A stretch of DNA of 64,000 nucleotides from Microterricola viridarii. Its GTDB lineage: Bacteria; Actinomycetota; Actinomycetes; Actinomycetales; Microbacteriaceae. The stretch covers positions 310,001-374,000 of the forward strand of contig NZ_LT629742.1 in the NCBI RefSeq assembly GCF_900104895.1, in the 5' to 3' direction. Positions 17,573-26,329 of the stretch are shown piece after piece. The position numbers and the translations under genes were made by a program. Numbering within the stretch: position 1 is the first letter of the stretch; each line of letters begins with the position of its first letter. Below the pieces are notes generated by a model. It saw only the letters and a program-made list of their open reading frames with translations, searched no databases and was not told where the DNA came from.

Positions 17573-19000
17573 ATGAGCGAACTCACCTTCAACCTCCCCG
17601 ACGTCGGCGAAGGTCTCACCGAGGCCGAGATCGTGCAGTGGAAGGTCGCCGTCGGCGACACCGTCGCGATCAACGACGTCCTGGTCGAGATCGAGACGGC
17701 GAAGTCGCTCGTCGAGCTGCCCTCGCCCTTCGCCGGAATCGTCGGCGCCATCCTGGTTGAGGAGGGCACCACCGTCGACGTCGGCACGGCGATCATCACC
17801 GTCGGCTCCGCGGATGCCGCAGCGCCCGCCCCGGCCGTCCAGGGCAGCGGCGCCGCGGCGTCGGTGGCCGCGGATGCCGCCGCCACCGTGTCCGTCGAGA
17901 GCGACGCCGCCGCGGCAGACAGCGCCGACGACAAGCCCGGCGCCGTGCTGGTCGGCCACGGCAGCTCCGCCACGAGCGGCAGCCGCCGCCGGCGCGCCCG
18001 CTCGCACGCCGCCGCACACGAGACACTGGCGCCCCCGGCCGCGCACCCCGCTCCGGCCGCCCCCGCCGCTCCGGCCGCTCCGGCCGCGGCTGCCGTGCGG
18101 CCCAGCACGCCGCGCATCGCGGTGCCCGCGGCATCCGCCGGCCCGGTCATCGCCAAGCCCCCCGTGCGCAAGCTCGCCAAGGACCTCGACGTCGACCTCG
18201 GCACGGTCACGCCGACCGGCCCGATCGGCGACATCACCCGCGACGACGTGATCCGCGCCGCCTCGCAGGTGAGCGTGTTCCGCAACATCGAGACGCCGGA
18301 GTGGCCGGAGGGTCGCGAGGACAAGATCCCCGTCAAGGGCGTGCGCAAGGCCATCGCCAACGCCATGGTGTCCAGCGCCTTCTCCGCGCCGCACGTCAGC
18401 CTCTTCGTCGACGTGGACGCGACCCGCACCATGGAGTTCGTGAAACGTCTCAAGAGCTCCACCGACTTCGCCGGCGTGAAGGTGTCGCCGCTGCTGATCA
18501 TGGCCAAGGCGATGATCTGGGCGGTGCGCCGCAACCCCACCGTGAACGCGGCCTGGGGCGACGAGGAGATCGTCGTCAAGCACTACGTGAACCTCGGCAT
18601 CGCCGCGGCCACCCCGCGCGGCCTGATCGTGCCCAACGTCAAGGAGGCGCAGGCGATGAGCCTGCTCCAGCTGGCCGGCGCGCTCGAGCAGCTGACCATC
18701 ACCGCCCGCGACGGCAAGACCAGCCCGGCCGAGATGAGCGGCGGCACGATCACGATCACCAACATCGGCGTCTTCGGCATGGACACCGGCACGCCGATCC
18801 TCAACCCGGGCGAGGTCGCCATCGTCGCCCTCGGCACGATCAAGCAGAAGCCGTGGGTCGTCGACGGCGAGGTGCGCGCCCGCTACGTCACGACGATCGG
18901 CGCGAGCTTCGACCACCGTGTCGTCGACGGGGATGTGGCCAGCCGCTTCCTGGCCGACGTCGCCTCGATCATCGAGGAGCCGGCGCTGCTGCTCGACTGA
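17573..19000 (+). CDS. Dihydrolipoamide acyltransferase (E2) of the oxo-acid dehydrogenase complex
   Basis: 475 residues. Domain order: one lipoyl domain (1-75, lipoylated Lys44 in [10 protein letters not shown]), a long Ala/Pro-rich linker (about 80-190), the E1/E3 peripheral-subunit-binding domain (about 195-228, [31 protein letters not shown]), and the catalytic acyltransferase domain ending with [15 protein letters not shown], where the His and Asp of DHRxxDG are catalytic. GGAAGG lies 6 bp before ATG 17573. A 60-bp gap separates it from E1-beta and holds a TACACT -10-like box at 17541. No E3 (lipoamide dehydrogenase) gene follows, so E3 is supplied from elsewhere. Confidence 0.95.
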   Translation: MSELTFNLPDVGEGLTEAEIVQWKVAVGDTVAINDVLVEIETAKSLVELPSPFAGIVGAILVEEGTTVDVGTAIITVGSADAAAPAPAVQGSGAAASVAADAAATVSVESDAAAADSADDKPGAVLVGHGSSATSGSRRRRARSHAAAHETLAPPAAHPAPAAPAAPAAPAAAAVRPSTPRIAVPAASAGPVIAKPPVRKLAKDLDVDLGTVTPTGPIGDITRDDVIRAASQVSVFRNIETPEWPEGREDKIPVKGVRKAIANAMVSSAFSAPHVSLFVDVDATRTMEFVKRLKSSTDFAGVKVSPLLIMAKAMIWAVRRNPTVNAAWGDEEIVVKHYVNLGIAAATPRGLIVPNVKEAQAMSLLQLAGALEQLTITARDGKTSPAEMSGGTITITNIGVFGMDTGTPILNPGEVAIVALGTIKQKPWVVDGEVRARYVTTIGASFDHRVVDGDVASRFLADVASIIEEPALLLD

Positions 19001-19533
19001 CGCCCGTGACGCGCGGCGTCACGCGCACTCGCGGCTCCGCTCCCCCGACCGGCGCGGCGTCCCGGCGGTCAGCACGCACCACCTTCCGCGTGCTACGCGC
19101 ACGCGAGCCGCGGTCGGAGCGTCCAGGCGGCGGTGGAGAGCGCTGCGAAAGGTAACGAACGTATAACGCTCAGAGTGGGTGCCCTGCCCAGCAACGGCGG
19201 GGATCCTCCGCATCGATCGCTGGTTATCCACAGGCGATCGGCGGTTCTCGATTGGTCTTGACCGGCCTCGGTTGATAGCTTCGATGAGGCCGAAGTTGGC
19301 CACAATCCAGTCCGCGGTCGGCGTGATTTCTGCCTGTGCAGAATCGAGCCGGGCGTATGGTCGGATGATGTCGGCGGCGGCCCCGTGGCCCCGTCAGCGG
19401 GCCGTGTGATTCGCCGCAAACACCGTGTTTGCCGCTTGAGGCCACACGCCCAGCATTCGTCTCCGACCCGGCCGCAATAAGCGAAAGCGCACGCCGAGGA
19501 AGCGTTATTCGGCGTGCGCGCGGAGTACAACAC
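19001..19533. other. 533-bp intergenic region before the glycine betaine transporter operon
   Basis: No gene was recognised here. The region holds: an inverted repeat CGATCGC/GCGATCG (19214-19240) whose loop contains TTATCCACA (19224-19232), a sequence identical to the E. coli DnaA-box consensus; a 7+7 bp palindrome GCAAACA-CCG-TGTTTGC (19416-19432), operator-like; and an 11-bp stem hairpin (19487-19519) immediately before the ribosome-binding site. It is less GC-rich than the genes. Promoter elements for an osmotically induced operon are expected here, but none was identified with confidence. Confidence 0.6.
19487..19519 (+). promoter_or_regulatory. Hairpin next to the ribosome-binding site of the betaine transporter ATPase gene
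   Basis: GCGCACGCCGA (19487-19497) pairs perfectly with TCGGCGTGCGC (19509-19519) across 11 bases. The likely Shine-Dalgarno CGGAG (19521-19525) and GTG start (19534) follow directly. The stem could gate access to the ribosome-binding site; this is inference from position. Confidence 0.6.
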
Positions 19534-20874
19534 GTGTCCGACAATCCCTACCCCGCCGTGCCCACCGGGCCCGCCGTTCGAGCCACATCGCTCTACAAGG
19601 CATTCGGCAGAAAACCGCTCGACACCGTCGCCAGGCTCCGGGCCGGCGCCGAGCGTGGCAGCCTTCCCGCCGAGCAGACCGCCGCGGTGATCGACGCCTC
19701 CTTCGAGGTCAAGCGCGGCGAGATCTTCGTCGTCATGGGGCTCTCCGGCTCCGGCAAGTCCACCCTCATCCGCATGCTCAACGGCCTGCTCGCCCCCACC
19801 AGCGGCACCGTCGAGGTGGCCGGGACGACCATCACCGGGCTGGCCCCGAAGCAGCTGCGCGCCGTGCGCCGGCAGAGCATCTCGATGGTCTTCCAGCACT
19901 TCGCCCTGCTGCCGCACCGCACCGTGATCGACAACGTCGCCTACGGGCTTGAGGTGCAGGGTGTTCCGCTCGAGGAACGCCGGGCCCGGGCGAACACCAT
20001 CATCGGCATCGTCGGCCTGGCCGGCTGGGAGGACAAGCTTCCCGCGCAGCTCTCCGGCGGCATGCAGCAGCGCGTCGGCCTGGCCCGCGCCCTCGCCGCA
20101 GACACCGACATCCTGCTCATGGACGAGGCGTTCTCGGCCCTGGACCCGCTGATCCGCCGCGAGATGCAGGAGCAGCTCGTCGAGCTGCAGGCCGAGCTCG
20201 GCAAGACGATCATCTTCATCACCCACGACCTCAACGAGGCCATGTTCCTCGGCGACCGCATCGCCGTGATGCGCGACGGCCGCATCGTGCAGATCGGCAC
20301 GCCGGAGGAGATCCTGACCGACCCGGCCAACGACTATGTCGCCCAGTTCGTGCAGGACGTTGACCGGGCCAGAGTGCTGACGGCCTCCAGCGTGATGGAG
20401 CCGGCACGGGCGATCGTCTCGCTCTCTGCCGGCCCGCGCGCGGCTCTCCGCACAATGCGCGACCTGCAGACGTCTGCCGCCTACGTGCTCGGCAACGGCC
20501 GCACGCTGCTCGGCGTCGTGCGCGACCGCGACGTCATCCGCCAGGTGAGGAACCGCGAGACCGACCTCTCTCTGATCGTGCGGCACGACCTCTCAGCGGT
20601 CGACGCCGACACCAACCTCAGCGACCTCGTCGAGGCCTCCGTCGAGAGCGATCTGCCGCTGGCCGTCGTCGACTCCCGCACGCGCCTGCTCGGCGTCATC
20701 CCGCGCGTCACCCTGCTGGCCGCCCTCGGCAACGTGTCGAGCCACACCGGCGAGGTGCCGGTGATGATCGACCCGCCGGCCACCATCCCCGTCGACGTCG
20801 TCACCGAGACGCTGCTCGCCACGGGCGGCCCGACAGAGCCGGCGGATGCCGCGCTCGAAGGGAGCCTGCGATGA
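19534..20874 (+). CDS. proV: Glycine betaine/proline ABC transporter, ATP-binding protein
   Basis: 446-residue ATPase of the ProV/OpuAA type. Walker A GLSGSGKST, Q-loop MVFQHFALLPHRTV, signature LSGGMQQRVGLARAL, Walker B ILLMDEAFSALDPLI and the switch histidine in ITHDLNEAM are all intact. After about residue 290 come two CBS-domain-like segments (SSVMEPARAIVSL... and LSAVDADTNLSDLVEASVESDLPLAVVD), which sense ionic strength in OpuA-type relatives. GTG 19534 is chosen because the conserved ALYKAFG-type N-terminus starts there and CGGAG precedes it. Four-base overlap with the permease gene. Confidence 0.94.
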   Translation: MSDNPYPAVPTGPAVRATSLYKAFGRKPLDTVARLRAGAERGSLPAEQTAAVIDASFEVKRGEIFVVMGLSGSGKSTLIRMLNGLLAPTSGTVEVAGTTITGLAPKQLRAVRRQSISMVFQHFALLPHRTVIDNVAYGLEVQGVPLEERRARANTIIGIVGLAGWEDKLPAQLSGGMQQRVGLARALAADTDILLMDEAFSALDPLIRREMQEQLVELQAELGKTIIFITHDLNEAMFLGDRIAVMRDGRIVQIGTPEEILTDPANDYVAQFVQDVDRARVLTASSVMEPARAIVSLSAGPRAALRTMRDLQTSAAYVLGNGRTLLGVVRDRDVIRQVRNRETDLSLIVRHDLSAVDADTNLSDLVEASVESDLPLAVVDSRTRLLGVIPRVTLLAALGNVSSHTGEVPVMIDPPATIPVDVVTETLLATGGPTEPADAALEGSLR

Positions 20875-21806
20875 TCCCCGCCCTGCTGCCCAGCGCCCCG
20901 CCCACCAGCCCGGTCATCCCGCTCGGCCCCTGGGTCGAGGCCTTCATCGAGTTCCTGACCGAGACCCTCGGCTGGTTCTTCGGCGCCCTGCGCGCCGCCT
21001 TCGGCGGGCTCTACGACGTGGTCGACCTGGCCCTGGCCGCCCCGCCGTTCTGGGCCGTCATCGCGGTTGTCACCCTGCTCGGCCTGTACCTGCGCGGCTG
21101 GCTGTTCGCCGCGGGCTCGGCCCTCGGACTCGTGCTCATCGTGCTGCTCGGCCAGTGGGGCAACGCGATGGACACCCTCGCCCTGGTGCTGGTGGCCAGC
21201 GCCATCGCCATCATCGTGAGCGTGCCGCTCGGCATCCTCGCCGCCCGCTCTGGCACGGCATCCGCCGTGATCAAGCCGATCCTCGACTTCATGCAGACGA
21301 TGCCCGCGTTCGTCTACCTGATTCCCGCGCTGATCCTGTTCCGCGTCGGCGTCGTGCCCGGCATCGTGGCGACCATCATCTTCGCGATGGCCCCCGGCGT
21401 GCGCATGACCGAGCTCGGCATCCGCGGCGTCGACAAGGAGGTCGTCGAGGCCGCCCACGCCTTCGGCTCCTCCCCCGCCCGGATCCTGCGCCAGATCCAG
21501 CTGCCGCTGGCCATGCCGACGATCCTCGCCGGCATCAACCAGGTCATCATGCTCTCGCTCTCGATGGTCGTCATCGCCGGCATGGTCGGCGCCGGCGGCC
21601 TCGGCGGCCAGGTCGTGGCGAGCCTCAACCGCATCGACGTCGCGCTCGGCTTCGAGGCCGGCCTCTCCGTGGTGATCCTCGCCATCATCCTCGACCGGAT
21701 GACGGCCGCACTCGGCCGGCCGCGCACGAAGCTCTTCCGGCGCACACCGGCACCGGACGCCGCGGCCGACGCCCCGGCGCGCGCCGCCGAACCCGTCGCC
21801 GCCTGA
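20871..21806 (+). CDS. proW: Glycine betaine/proline ABC transporter, permease
   Basis: 311-residue inner-membrane permease with about seven helices. The cytoplasmic coupling motif is seen in GVDKEVVEAAHAFGSSPARILRQIQLPLAMPTILAGINQ (EAA-like loop), and LDFMQTMPAFVYLIPALILFRVGVVPGIVAT is typical of ProW/OpuAB. ATG 20871 overlaps the proV stop (ATGA). The Ala-rich C-terminal tail is cytoplasmic. Confidence 0.94.
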   Translation: MIPALLPSAPPTSPVIPLGPWVEAFIEFLTETLGWFFGALRAAFGGLYDVVDLALAAPPFWAVIAVVTLLGLYLRGWLFAAGSALGLVLIVLLGQWGNAMDTLALVLVASAIAIIVSVPLGILAARSGTASAVIKPILDFMQTMPAFVYLIPALILFRVGVVPGIVATIIFAMAPGVRMTELGIRGVDKEVVEAAHAFGSSPARILRQIQLPLAMPTILAGINQVIMLSLSMVVIAGMVGAGGLGGQVVASLNRIDVALGFEAGLSVVILAIILDRMTAALGRPRTKLFRRTPAPDAAADAPARAAEPVAA

Positions 21807-21877
21807 CACCCGACTTCACTCCCTCCGTACCAATCCCCGACCGGGCCCGCGTGGCACGGCGGAACGAAAGGAACACC

Positions 21878-22771
21878 ATGAAAACGCGCTCAGCGCTCAC
21901 CCTGACGGCCCTCGGAGCCGCAACCCTGCTCGCCCTCACCGGCTGCGCCGCACCGGAAGCGGAAGTTCTCGACAACGGCGACCAGAAGGACCTGACGATC
22001 GCCGTCTTCAACGGCTGGGACGAGGGCGTCGCCGCCTCGGAGCTGTGGAAGGCCATTCTCGACGAGAAGGGCTACAACGTCACCCTCGAGTACGCCGACG
22101 TCGCCCCGGTCTACACCGGCCTGACCACCGACGACTACGACGTCGTGCTCGACACCTGGCTGCCGATCACGCACGCCAGCTACATCGAGAAGTACGGCGA
22201 CGATCTCGTCGACCTCGGCGCCTGGAACACCGAGGCCAAGCTCACCATCGCGGTGAACGAGGACGCCCCGATCGACTCGCTCGAGGAGCTCGCCGACAAC
22301 GCGGAGCTGTTCGGCAACCGCCTCGTCGGCATCGAGCCGGGCGCCGGGCTCACCGAGGTCACCACCGACGCCGTCATCCCCGGCTACAAGCTCGAGGGCA
22401 TGGAGTACCTGACCAGCTCGACGCCGGCCATGCTCAGCGAGCTCAAGGCGGCCACGAAGGCCGGCGAGAACATCGCCGTCACGCTGTGGCAGCCGCACTG
22501 GGCCTACGACGCCTTCCCGGTCAAGGACCTCGCCGACCCGCAGGGCCTGCTCGGCGCGGCCGAGGGCGTGCACTCCTTCGGCGGCAAGAGCTTCGAGACC
22601 AACTTCCCGACCCTCTCCGGGTGGCTGAAGGACTTCACGCTCGACTCGAAGCAGCTCGCCTCGCTGGAGAACGCCATGTTCAACTCGGGCGGATCGGGCA
22701 GCGACTACGCCCCGGCCGTGGCGGACTGGATCAGCGCGAACCATGACTACGTGGACTCGCTGACGAAGTAG
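21878..22771 (+). CDS. proX: Glycine betaine-binding lipoprotein of the ABC transporter
   Basis: 297 residues. Signal peptide with lipobox LALTGC (cysteine near residue 23) marks a lipoprotein held on the outer face of the membrane. The OpuAC-type domain follows: FNGWDEGVAASELWKAILDEKGYNV, DVVLDTWLPITHASYIEKYGDD, and WQPHWAYDAFPVKDL supply Trp residues expected to form the aromatic box for the trimethylammonium group. GAAAGGA lies 7 bp before ATG 21878. It is the third gene of the operon, 71 bp after the permease; a terminator hairpin follows. Confidence 0.94.
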   Translation: MKTRSALTLTALGAATLLALTGCAAPEAEVLDNGDQKDLTIAVFNGWDEGVAASELWKAILDEKGYNVTLEYADVAPVYTGLTTDDYDVVLDTWLPITHASYIEKYGDDLVDLGAWNTEAKLTIAVNEDAPIDSLEELADNAELFGNRLVGIEPGAGLTEVTTDAVIPGYKLEGMEYLTSSTPAMLSELKAATKAGENIAVTLWQPHWAYDAFPVKDLADPQGLLGAAEGVHSFGGKSFETNFPTLSGWLKDFTLDSKQLASLENAMFNSGGSGSDYAPAVADWISANHDYVDSLTK

Positions 22772-22794
22772 CGACGGCGCCGCTCGCGGCGCGA

Positions 22795-22822
22795 GGGCCC
22801 GTGCGGGAGACCGCGCGGGCCC
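22795..22822 (+). terminator. Terminator-like hairpin after the betaine transporter operon
   Basis: GGGCCCGTGCGG (22795-22806) pairs with CCGCGCGGGCCC (22811-22822) with one G-T pair and a GAGA loop. It stands 23 bp after the proX stop. There is only a weak T tract (CCTTGCC) afterwards. Confidence 0.7.
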
Positions 22823-22888
22823 CTTGCCGTTCTGCGGGTCGGCCAGAGGGGCCGCGCTCCCTCGAGCCACCGAGGGATCCTCGCCGGA

Positions 22889-22962
22889 TGCGGAGGCAAC
22901 CGGGGCATCGGGAGGCAACTTTCGACCGGTAGTGGCCTCCCGATCCGCCGTCGGCCTCCCGA
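22889..22962. repeat. 74-bp intergenic element, second copy of type A
   Basis: TCGGGAGGC at 22908 and its inverse GCCTCCCGA at 22935 and 22954, with a 7/9 match (TGCGGAGGC) at 22889. Spacing is identical to the copy at 4161-4234, while the bases between the 9-mers differ. It sits between proX and the acetyltransferase gene. A 16-mer just upstream (22854-22869) recurs at 30501-30516. Confidence 0.88.
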
Positions 22963-22997
22963 CCAGCTGGATCGTGCAGCCCTGCGAGTCGCGAGGC

Positions 22998-23534
22998 TCA
23001 GGCGGCGGGGAGGGTGATCTCGAACAGCACCGTCTCGGCGTCGCGGGAGATCTCGCTCATCCCGGCCTTCCGCAGCACATGCTGGGCGGGCTCGTTGTCC
23101 GGCGTGGTGTCGGCCCTGGCCGCCCTGGCGCCGTTCTGCGCCGCGATGGTGAGGGCGCCGCGCACCGCCTCCGTGGCGAAGCCGTGGCCGCGCACGCCAG
23201 GGACGAGCCCGAAGCCGAACTCGACCAGCCCGTCGGCATCCGGAGCGCCGAAGAAGCCGATGCCGCCGATGGCCGCGCCATCGTCGATGCGGCGCACGAT
23301 GTACGGCCCGAACGGGGCCGGGTCGCCCTGCTCCTCGACGATGCTGAGGAACATGCGCACCACGTCGAGCTCGTCGGCGAAGGGGTATCCGCCCTCCCAC
23401 CTGTCCTCCTCGCCGGGCGTGCCGGCGAGCACGCGCTCGGCCTCCTCCACCGTGAAGGGGTGCAGGATGAGTCGTTCGGTGAGGGTGTCCACGACACCAC
23501 TCTGCCACGCCGGGTCGACATCGAGGTCCCCCAT
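22998..23534 (-). CDS. GNAT-family N-acetyltransferase
   Basis: 178-residue acetyltransferase of the RimJ/RimL-like branch. LTERLILHPFTVEEAERVLAG is the usual N-terminal strand, EFGFGLVPGVRGHGFATEAVRGALTIA holds the acetyl-CoA pyrophosphate-binding motif (here R-G-H-G-F-A), and NEPAQHVLRKAGM the C-terminal motif. ATG 23534 is a reasonable start, though the conserved fold begins about 16 residues later and a GTG there is an alternative. The gene diverges from the zinc transporter; its start is 20 bp from the Zur box, so it might share control by Zur. Acceptor substrate unknown. Confidence 0.85.
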   Translation of the reverse strand: MGDLDVDPAWQSGVVDTLTERLILHPFTVEEAERVLAGTPGEEDRWEGGYPFADELDVVRMFLSIVEEQGDPAPFGPYIVRRIDDGAAIGGIGFFGAPDADGLVEFGFGLVPGVRGHGFATEAVRGALTIAAQNGARAARADTTPDNEPAQHVLRKAGMSEISRDAETVLFEITLPAA

Positions 23535-23553
23535 TGGCGGGACGCAATTGGTT

Positions 23554-23570
23554 TTGACAATCATTATCAA
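23554..23570. promoter_or_regulatory. Zur box upstream of the zinc transporter operon
   Basis: TTGACAATCATTATCAA is a 17-bp near-perfect palindrome (one mismatch) of the TGAnAATnATTnTCA type bound by Zur in actinobacteria. TAGCGT (23578-23583), a -10-like box, starts 7 bp after it, and the ATG of znuA follows six bases later, so Zur binding would block the promoter. The zur gene is the fourth gene downstream. Confidence 0.88.
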
Positions 23571-23589
23571 TAAGGCGTAGCGTGGTCAC

Positions 23590-24609
23590 ATGATCAAGCG
23601 GAACCGAGCCATCAAGCCCCTCGCCACCATGGCGGGAGCGCTCGGCCTGACCCTCGGGCTCGTCGCCTGCAGCGGCGCGAGCAGCGCCGAGACCGACTCG
23701 ACCGCCGCGGCGGGGGCAGAGCTGGGCATCGTGGCCTCGACGAGCGTGTACGGCCAGATTGCCTCCGAGATCGCCGGCGACGCGGCATCCGTGACCAGCA
23801 TCATCGACAGCTCGGTCAACGACCCGCACTCCTATGAGGCCTCGGCGCGCGACCGGCTCGAGGTCAGCCGCGCCGACATCGTCATCGAGAACGGCGCCGG
23901 CTACGACAGCTTCATGACGGCCCTGCTGGCGGATGACGGCCGCCCCGGCCGCACCGTGCTGAATGTCTCCGAGCTCTCCGGCCTGCTGCCGGCGGACGCG
24001 GAGGCCGAGGACGAGCATGCCGAGGACGAGCACGCCGAGGACGAGCATGCGGAGGCGGACGCGCACGCCGACCACGACCACGTCACCGGCTTCAACGAGC
24101 ACCTCTGGTACAACTTCGACACCATGCGCCACCTGGCCGAGGCGCTCGAGGCCGAGCTCGCTTCGCGCGCACCGGACAAGGCGGCAGAATTCGCCGCGAA
24201 CGCCGCCGCATTCGACGCCCAGCTCGCCGAGCTCGAGGCGCGCACCAGCGCTCTGGCCGCGGCCCACGCCGGAATCCCCGTCGCGATCACCGAGCCGGTG
24301 CCGCTCTACCTGCTCGAGGCCGCCGGCCTGCACAACGAGACCCCGGCGTCCTTCAGCAACGCGATCGAGGAGGGCGACGATGTCGCCCCGCGCGCGCTGC
24401 AGCAGATGATCGAGCTGGTGTCTGGCCACGTGGCGCTGCTCGCATACAACGAGCAGACGGCCAGCCCGCAGACCGAGCTCGTGCGCGACGCCGCGGTGGC
24501 GGCAGCCGTGCCCGTCGTCGACTTCGCCGAGACCCTGCCGGACGGCAGCACCTACGTCTCCTGGATGGGCGACAACGTGACGGCCCTCGAGAAGGCGCTC
24601 AGCGCGTGA
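23590..24609 (+). CDS. znuA: Zinc ABC transporter, substrate-binding lipoprotein
   Basis: 339 residues. Lipobox LGLVAC gives a lipid-anchored protein. It belongs to the cluster A-I metal-binding proteins: DPHSYEASARDRL carries the first metal-ligand His, NEHLWYNFDTMRHLA the second region, AITEPVPLYLLEAAGLHNETP the inter-lobe area and the C-terminal ALLAYNEQTASPQTELVRDAA is conserved. Residues about 136-160 are an acidic His-rich loop (EDEHA three times, then ADAHADHDH), typical of zinc-specific ZnuA proteins and thought to capture Zn2+. A leaderless start with TAGCGT six bases before ATG is likely. It is repressed by Zur by inference. Confidence 0.94.
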   Translation: MIKRNRAIKPLATMAGALGLTLGLVACSGASSAETDSTAAAGAELGIVASTSVYGQIASEIAGDAASVTSIIDSSVNDPHSYEASARDRLEVSRADIVIENGAGYDSFMTALLADDGRPGRTVLNVSELSGLLPADAEAEDEHAEDEHAEDEHAEADAHADHDHVTGFNEHLWYNFDTMRHLAEALEAELASRAPDKAAEFAANAAAFDAQLAELEARTSALAAAHAGIPVAITEPVPLYLLEAAGLHNETPASFSNAIEEGDDVAPRALQQMIELVSGHVALLAYNEQTASPQTELVRDAAVAAAVPVVDFAETLPDGSTYVSWMGDNVTALEKALSA

Positions 24610-25409
24610 GCGCGGTGCTCAGCCTCGAGAACGCCGCACTCGGCTTCGGCGACCGCACCCTCTGGAACGGGCTGAACCTCGACATCGCGCCGGGCGAGTT
24701 CATCGCGGTGCTCGGCCCGAACGGCTCCGGCAAGACCAGCATGCTGAAGACCGTGCTCGGCCAGCAGCCGCTCGACTCGGGCAGCATCCGCTTCGCCGGC
24801 GGCCCGGTGCGCCGCGGCGACCGCCGCATCGGCTACATCCCGCAGCAGAAGCTCATCGGCCCCGGCACCCCGCTCCGCGGCCGCGACCTCGTCACCCTCG
24901 GCGTCAACGGGCACCGCTTCGGCCTGCCCTTCACGCGCCGCGCCGAGCGCGAGCACGTCGACGCGCTGCTCGAGGCGGTCGGCGCCACCCGGTACGGCAA
25001 CGAGCCCGTCGGCAACCTGAGCGGCGGCGAGCAGCAGCGGCTCCGCGTGGGGCAGGCCCTCGCCGGCGACCCGTTGCTGCTGCTCTGCGACGAGCCGCTG
25101 CTCAGCCTCGACCTCCAGCACCAGCGCGGCGTCAGCGAGCTCATCGACCAGCGCCGGCGCGAGCACAACACCGCCGTGCTCTTCGTCACCCACGACGTCA
25201 ATCCAATCCTCGGCATGGTCGACCGCATCCTCTACCTGGCCGGCGGCCAGTTCCGCATCGGAACCCCCGACGAGGTGCTGCAGTCCGCCGTGCTCACCGA
25301 GCTCTACGGCACCCCCGTCGAGTGCATCCGCATCGGCGGGCGCGTGATCGTCGTCGGCGACCCGGACACCGAAGTCCACCACCACCACGCCGGGGAGCTG
25401 CCCGCATGA
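24606..25409 (+). CDS. znuC: Zinc ABC transporter, ATP-binding protein
   Basis: 267-residue ATPase. Walker A GPNGSGKTS, Q-loop IPQQKLIG, signature LSGGEQQRLRVGQAL, Walker B LLLLCDEPLLSLD (Cys in place of the usual hydrophobic residue before DEP) and switch His in VTHDVNPIL. The C-terminus ends with a short His run (EVHHHHAGELPA), possibly a metal-sensing or binding tail. GTG start overlaps the znuA stop (GTGA) and the stop overlaps the permease start (ATGA). Confidence 0.94.
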   Translation: MSAVLSLENAALGFGDRTLWNGLNLDIAPGEFIAVLGPNGSGKTSMLKTVLGQQPLDSGSIRFAGGPVRRGDRRIGYIPQQKLIGPGTPLRGRDLVTLGVNGHRFGLPFTRRAEREHVDALLEAVGATRYGNEPVGNLSGGEQQRLRVGQALAGDPLLLLCDEPLLSLDLQHQRGVSELIDQRRREHNTAVLFVTHDVNPILGMVDRILYLAGGQFRIGTPDEVLQSAVLTELYGTPVECIRIGGRVIVVGDPDTEVHHHHAGELPA

Positions 25410-26308
25410 GCCCCGTACTGATCCGCCTGGCCGAGGGTGACGCCGGCGACCTCTGGTCGCGGATGTTCGACTTCAGCGACTACGGCGCCCTGCTCGGGCT
25501 CGTCTCCAACTCGATCATCGCCGCAGCCGTTCTCGGCATCGTCGGCGGCCTCGTCGGCGTGTTCGTGATGCAGCGCGACATGGCCTTCGCCGTGCACGGC
25601 ATCAGCGAACTCTCCTTCGCCGGGGCCGCAGCAGCCCTCCTTTTCGGGGTGAACGTCGTCGCCGGCTCCGTCGCCGGCGCCCTGATCGCCGCCCTCGTCA
25701 TCGGTGTGCTCGGCGCCAAGGCGCGCGACCGCAACTCAATCGTCGGCGTGCTGATGCCATTCGGCCTCGGTCTCGGCATCCTCTTCCTCGCCCTCTACCC
25801 CGGCCGCAGCGCCAACAAGTTCGGCCTGCTGACCGGCCAGATCGTCTCGGTCGACGACCCGCAGCTCGGCTGGCTGATCGGCATGAGCCTCGTGGTTCTG
25901 ATCGGGATGCTGCTGATCTGGCGCCCGCTCAGCTTCGACAGCCTGGACAGCGACGTGGCGGCCGCCCGCGGCGTGCCCACCCGCTTCCTCTCCTTCGCGT
26001 TCATGCTGCTGCTCGGGCTCATCGTCGCGGTCTCGGTGCAGATCATCGGCGCGCTGCTCGTGCTCGCCCTGCTCGTGACGCCGGCCGCCGCCGCGATGCG
26101 GGTGAGCTCCTCCCCCGTGCTCGTGCCCGTGCTCAGCGTGCTGTTCGGCCTGACCGCTGCCGTCGGCGGCATCCTGCTCGCCATCGGCGGCTCCCTGCCG
26201 ATCAGCCCGTACATCACCACGATCTCCTTCGCGATCTACGTCGGCTGCCGGCTGATCGCCTGGGGACGCGGCCGACGGCGTGTCGTGCCGGGGTACGCTG
26301 GAAGTTAG
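25406..26308 (+). CDS. znuB: Zinc ABC transporter, permease
   Basis: 300-residue ABC-3 family permease with about eight helices. DMAFAVHGISELSFAGAAAALLFG near the N-terminus and DSDVAAARGVPTRFLSFAFMLLLGLIVAVSVQIIGALLVLALLVTPAAAA (coupling loop and following helices) are characteristic. ATG 25406 overlaps the znuC stop. It is followed after 21 bp by zur, so all four genes could form one transcript. Confidence 0.93.
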   Translation: MSPVLIRLAEGDAGDLWSRMFDFSDYGALLGLVSNSIIAAAVLGIVGGLVGVFVMQRDMAFAVHGISELSFAGAAAALLFGVNVVAGSVAGALIAALVIGVLGAKARDRNSIVGVLMPFGLGLGILFLALYPGRSANKFGLLTGQIVSVDDPQLGWLIGMSLVVLIGMLLIWRPLSFDSLDSDVAAARGVPTRFLSFAFMLLLGLIVAVSVQIIGALLVLALLVTPAAAAMRVSSSPVLVPVLSVLFGLTAAVGGILLAIGGSLPISPYITTISFAIYVGCRLIAWGRGRRRVVPGYAGS

Positions 26309-26329
26309 CGAGAACGAGGTGGAGACGCC

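Noticed and set aside
19224-19232. TTATCCACA as a chromosomal origin
   Set aside because: A single box without replication genes or a cluster; chance occurrence in AT-richer intergenic DNA is likely.
23998-24075. Repeated GAGGACGAGCA-type DNA as a minisatellite or CRISPR-like array
   Set aside because: It encodes the His-rich loop of ZnuA, a known feature of that family; the repeat follows from the protein.
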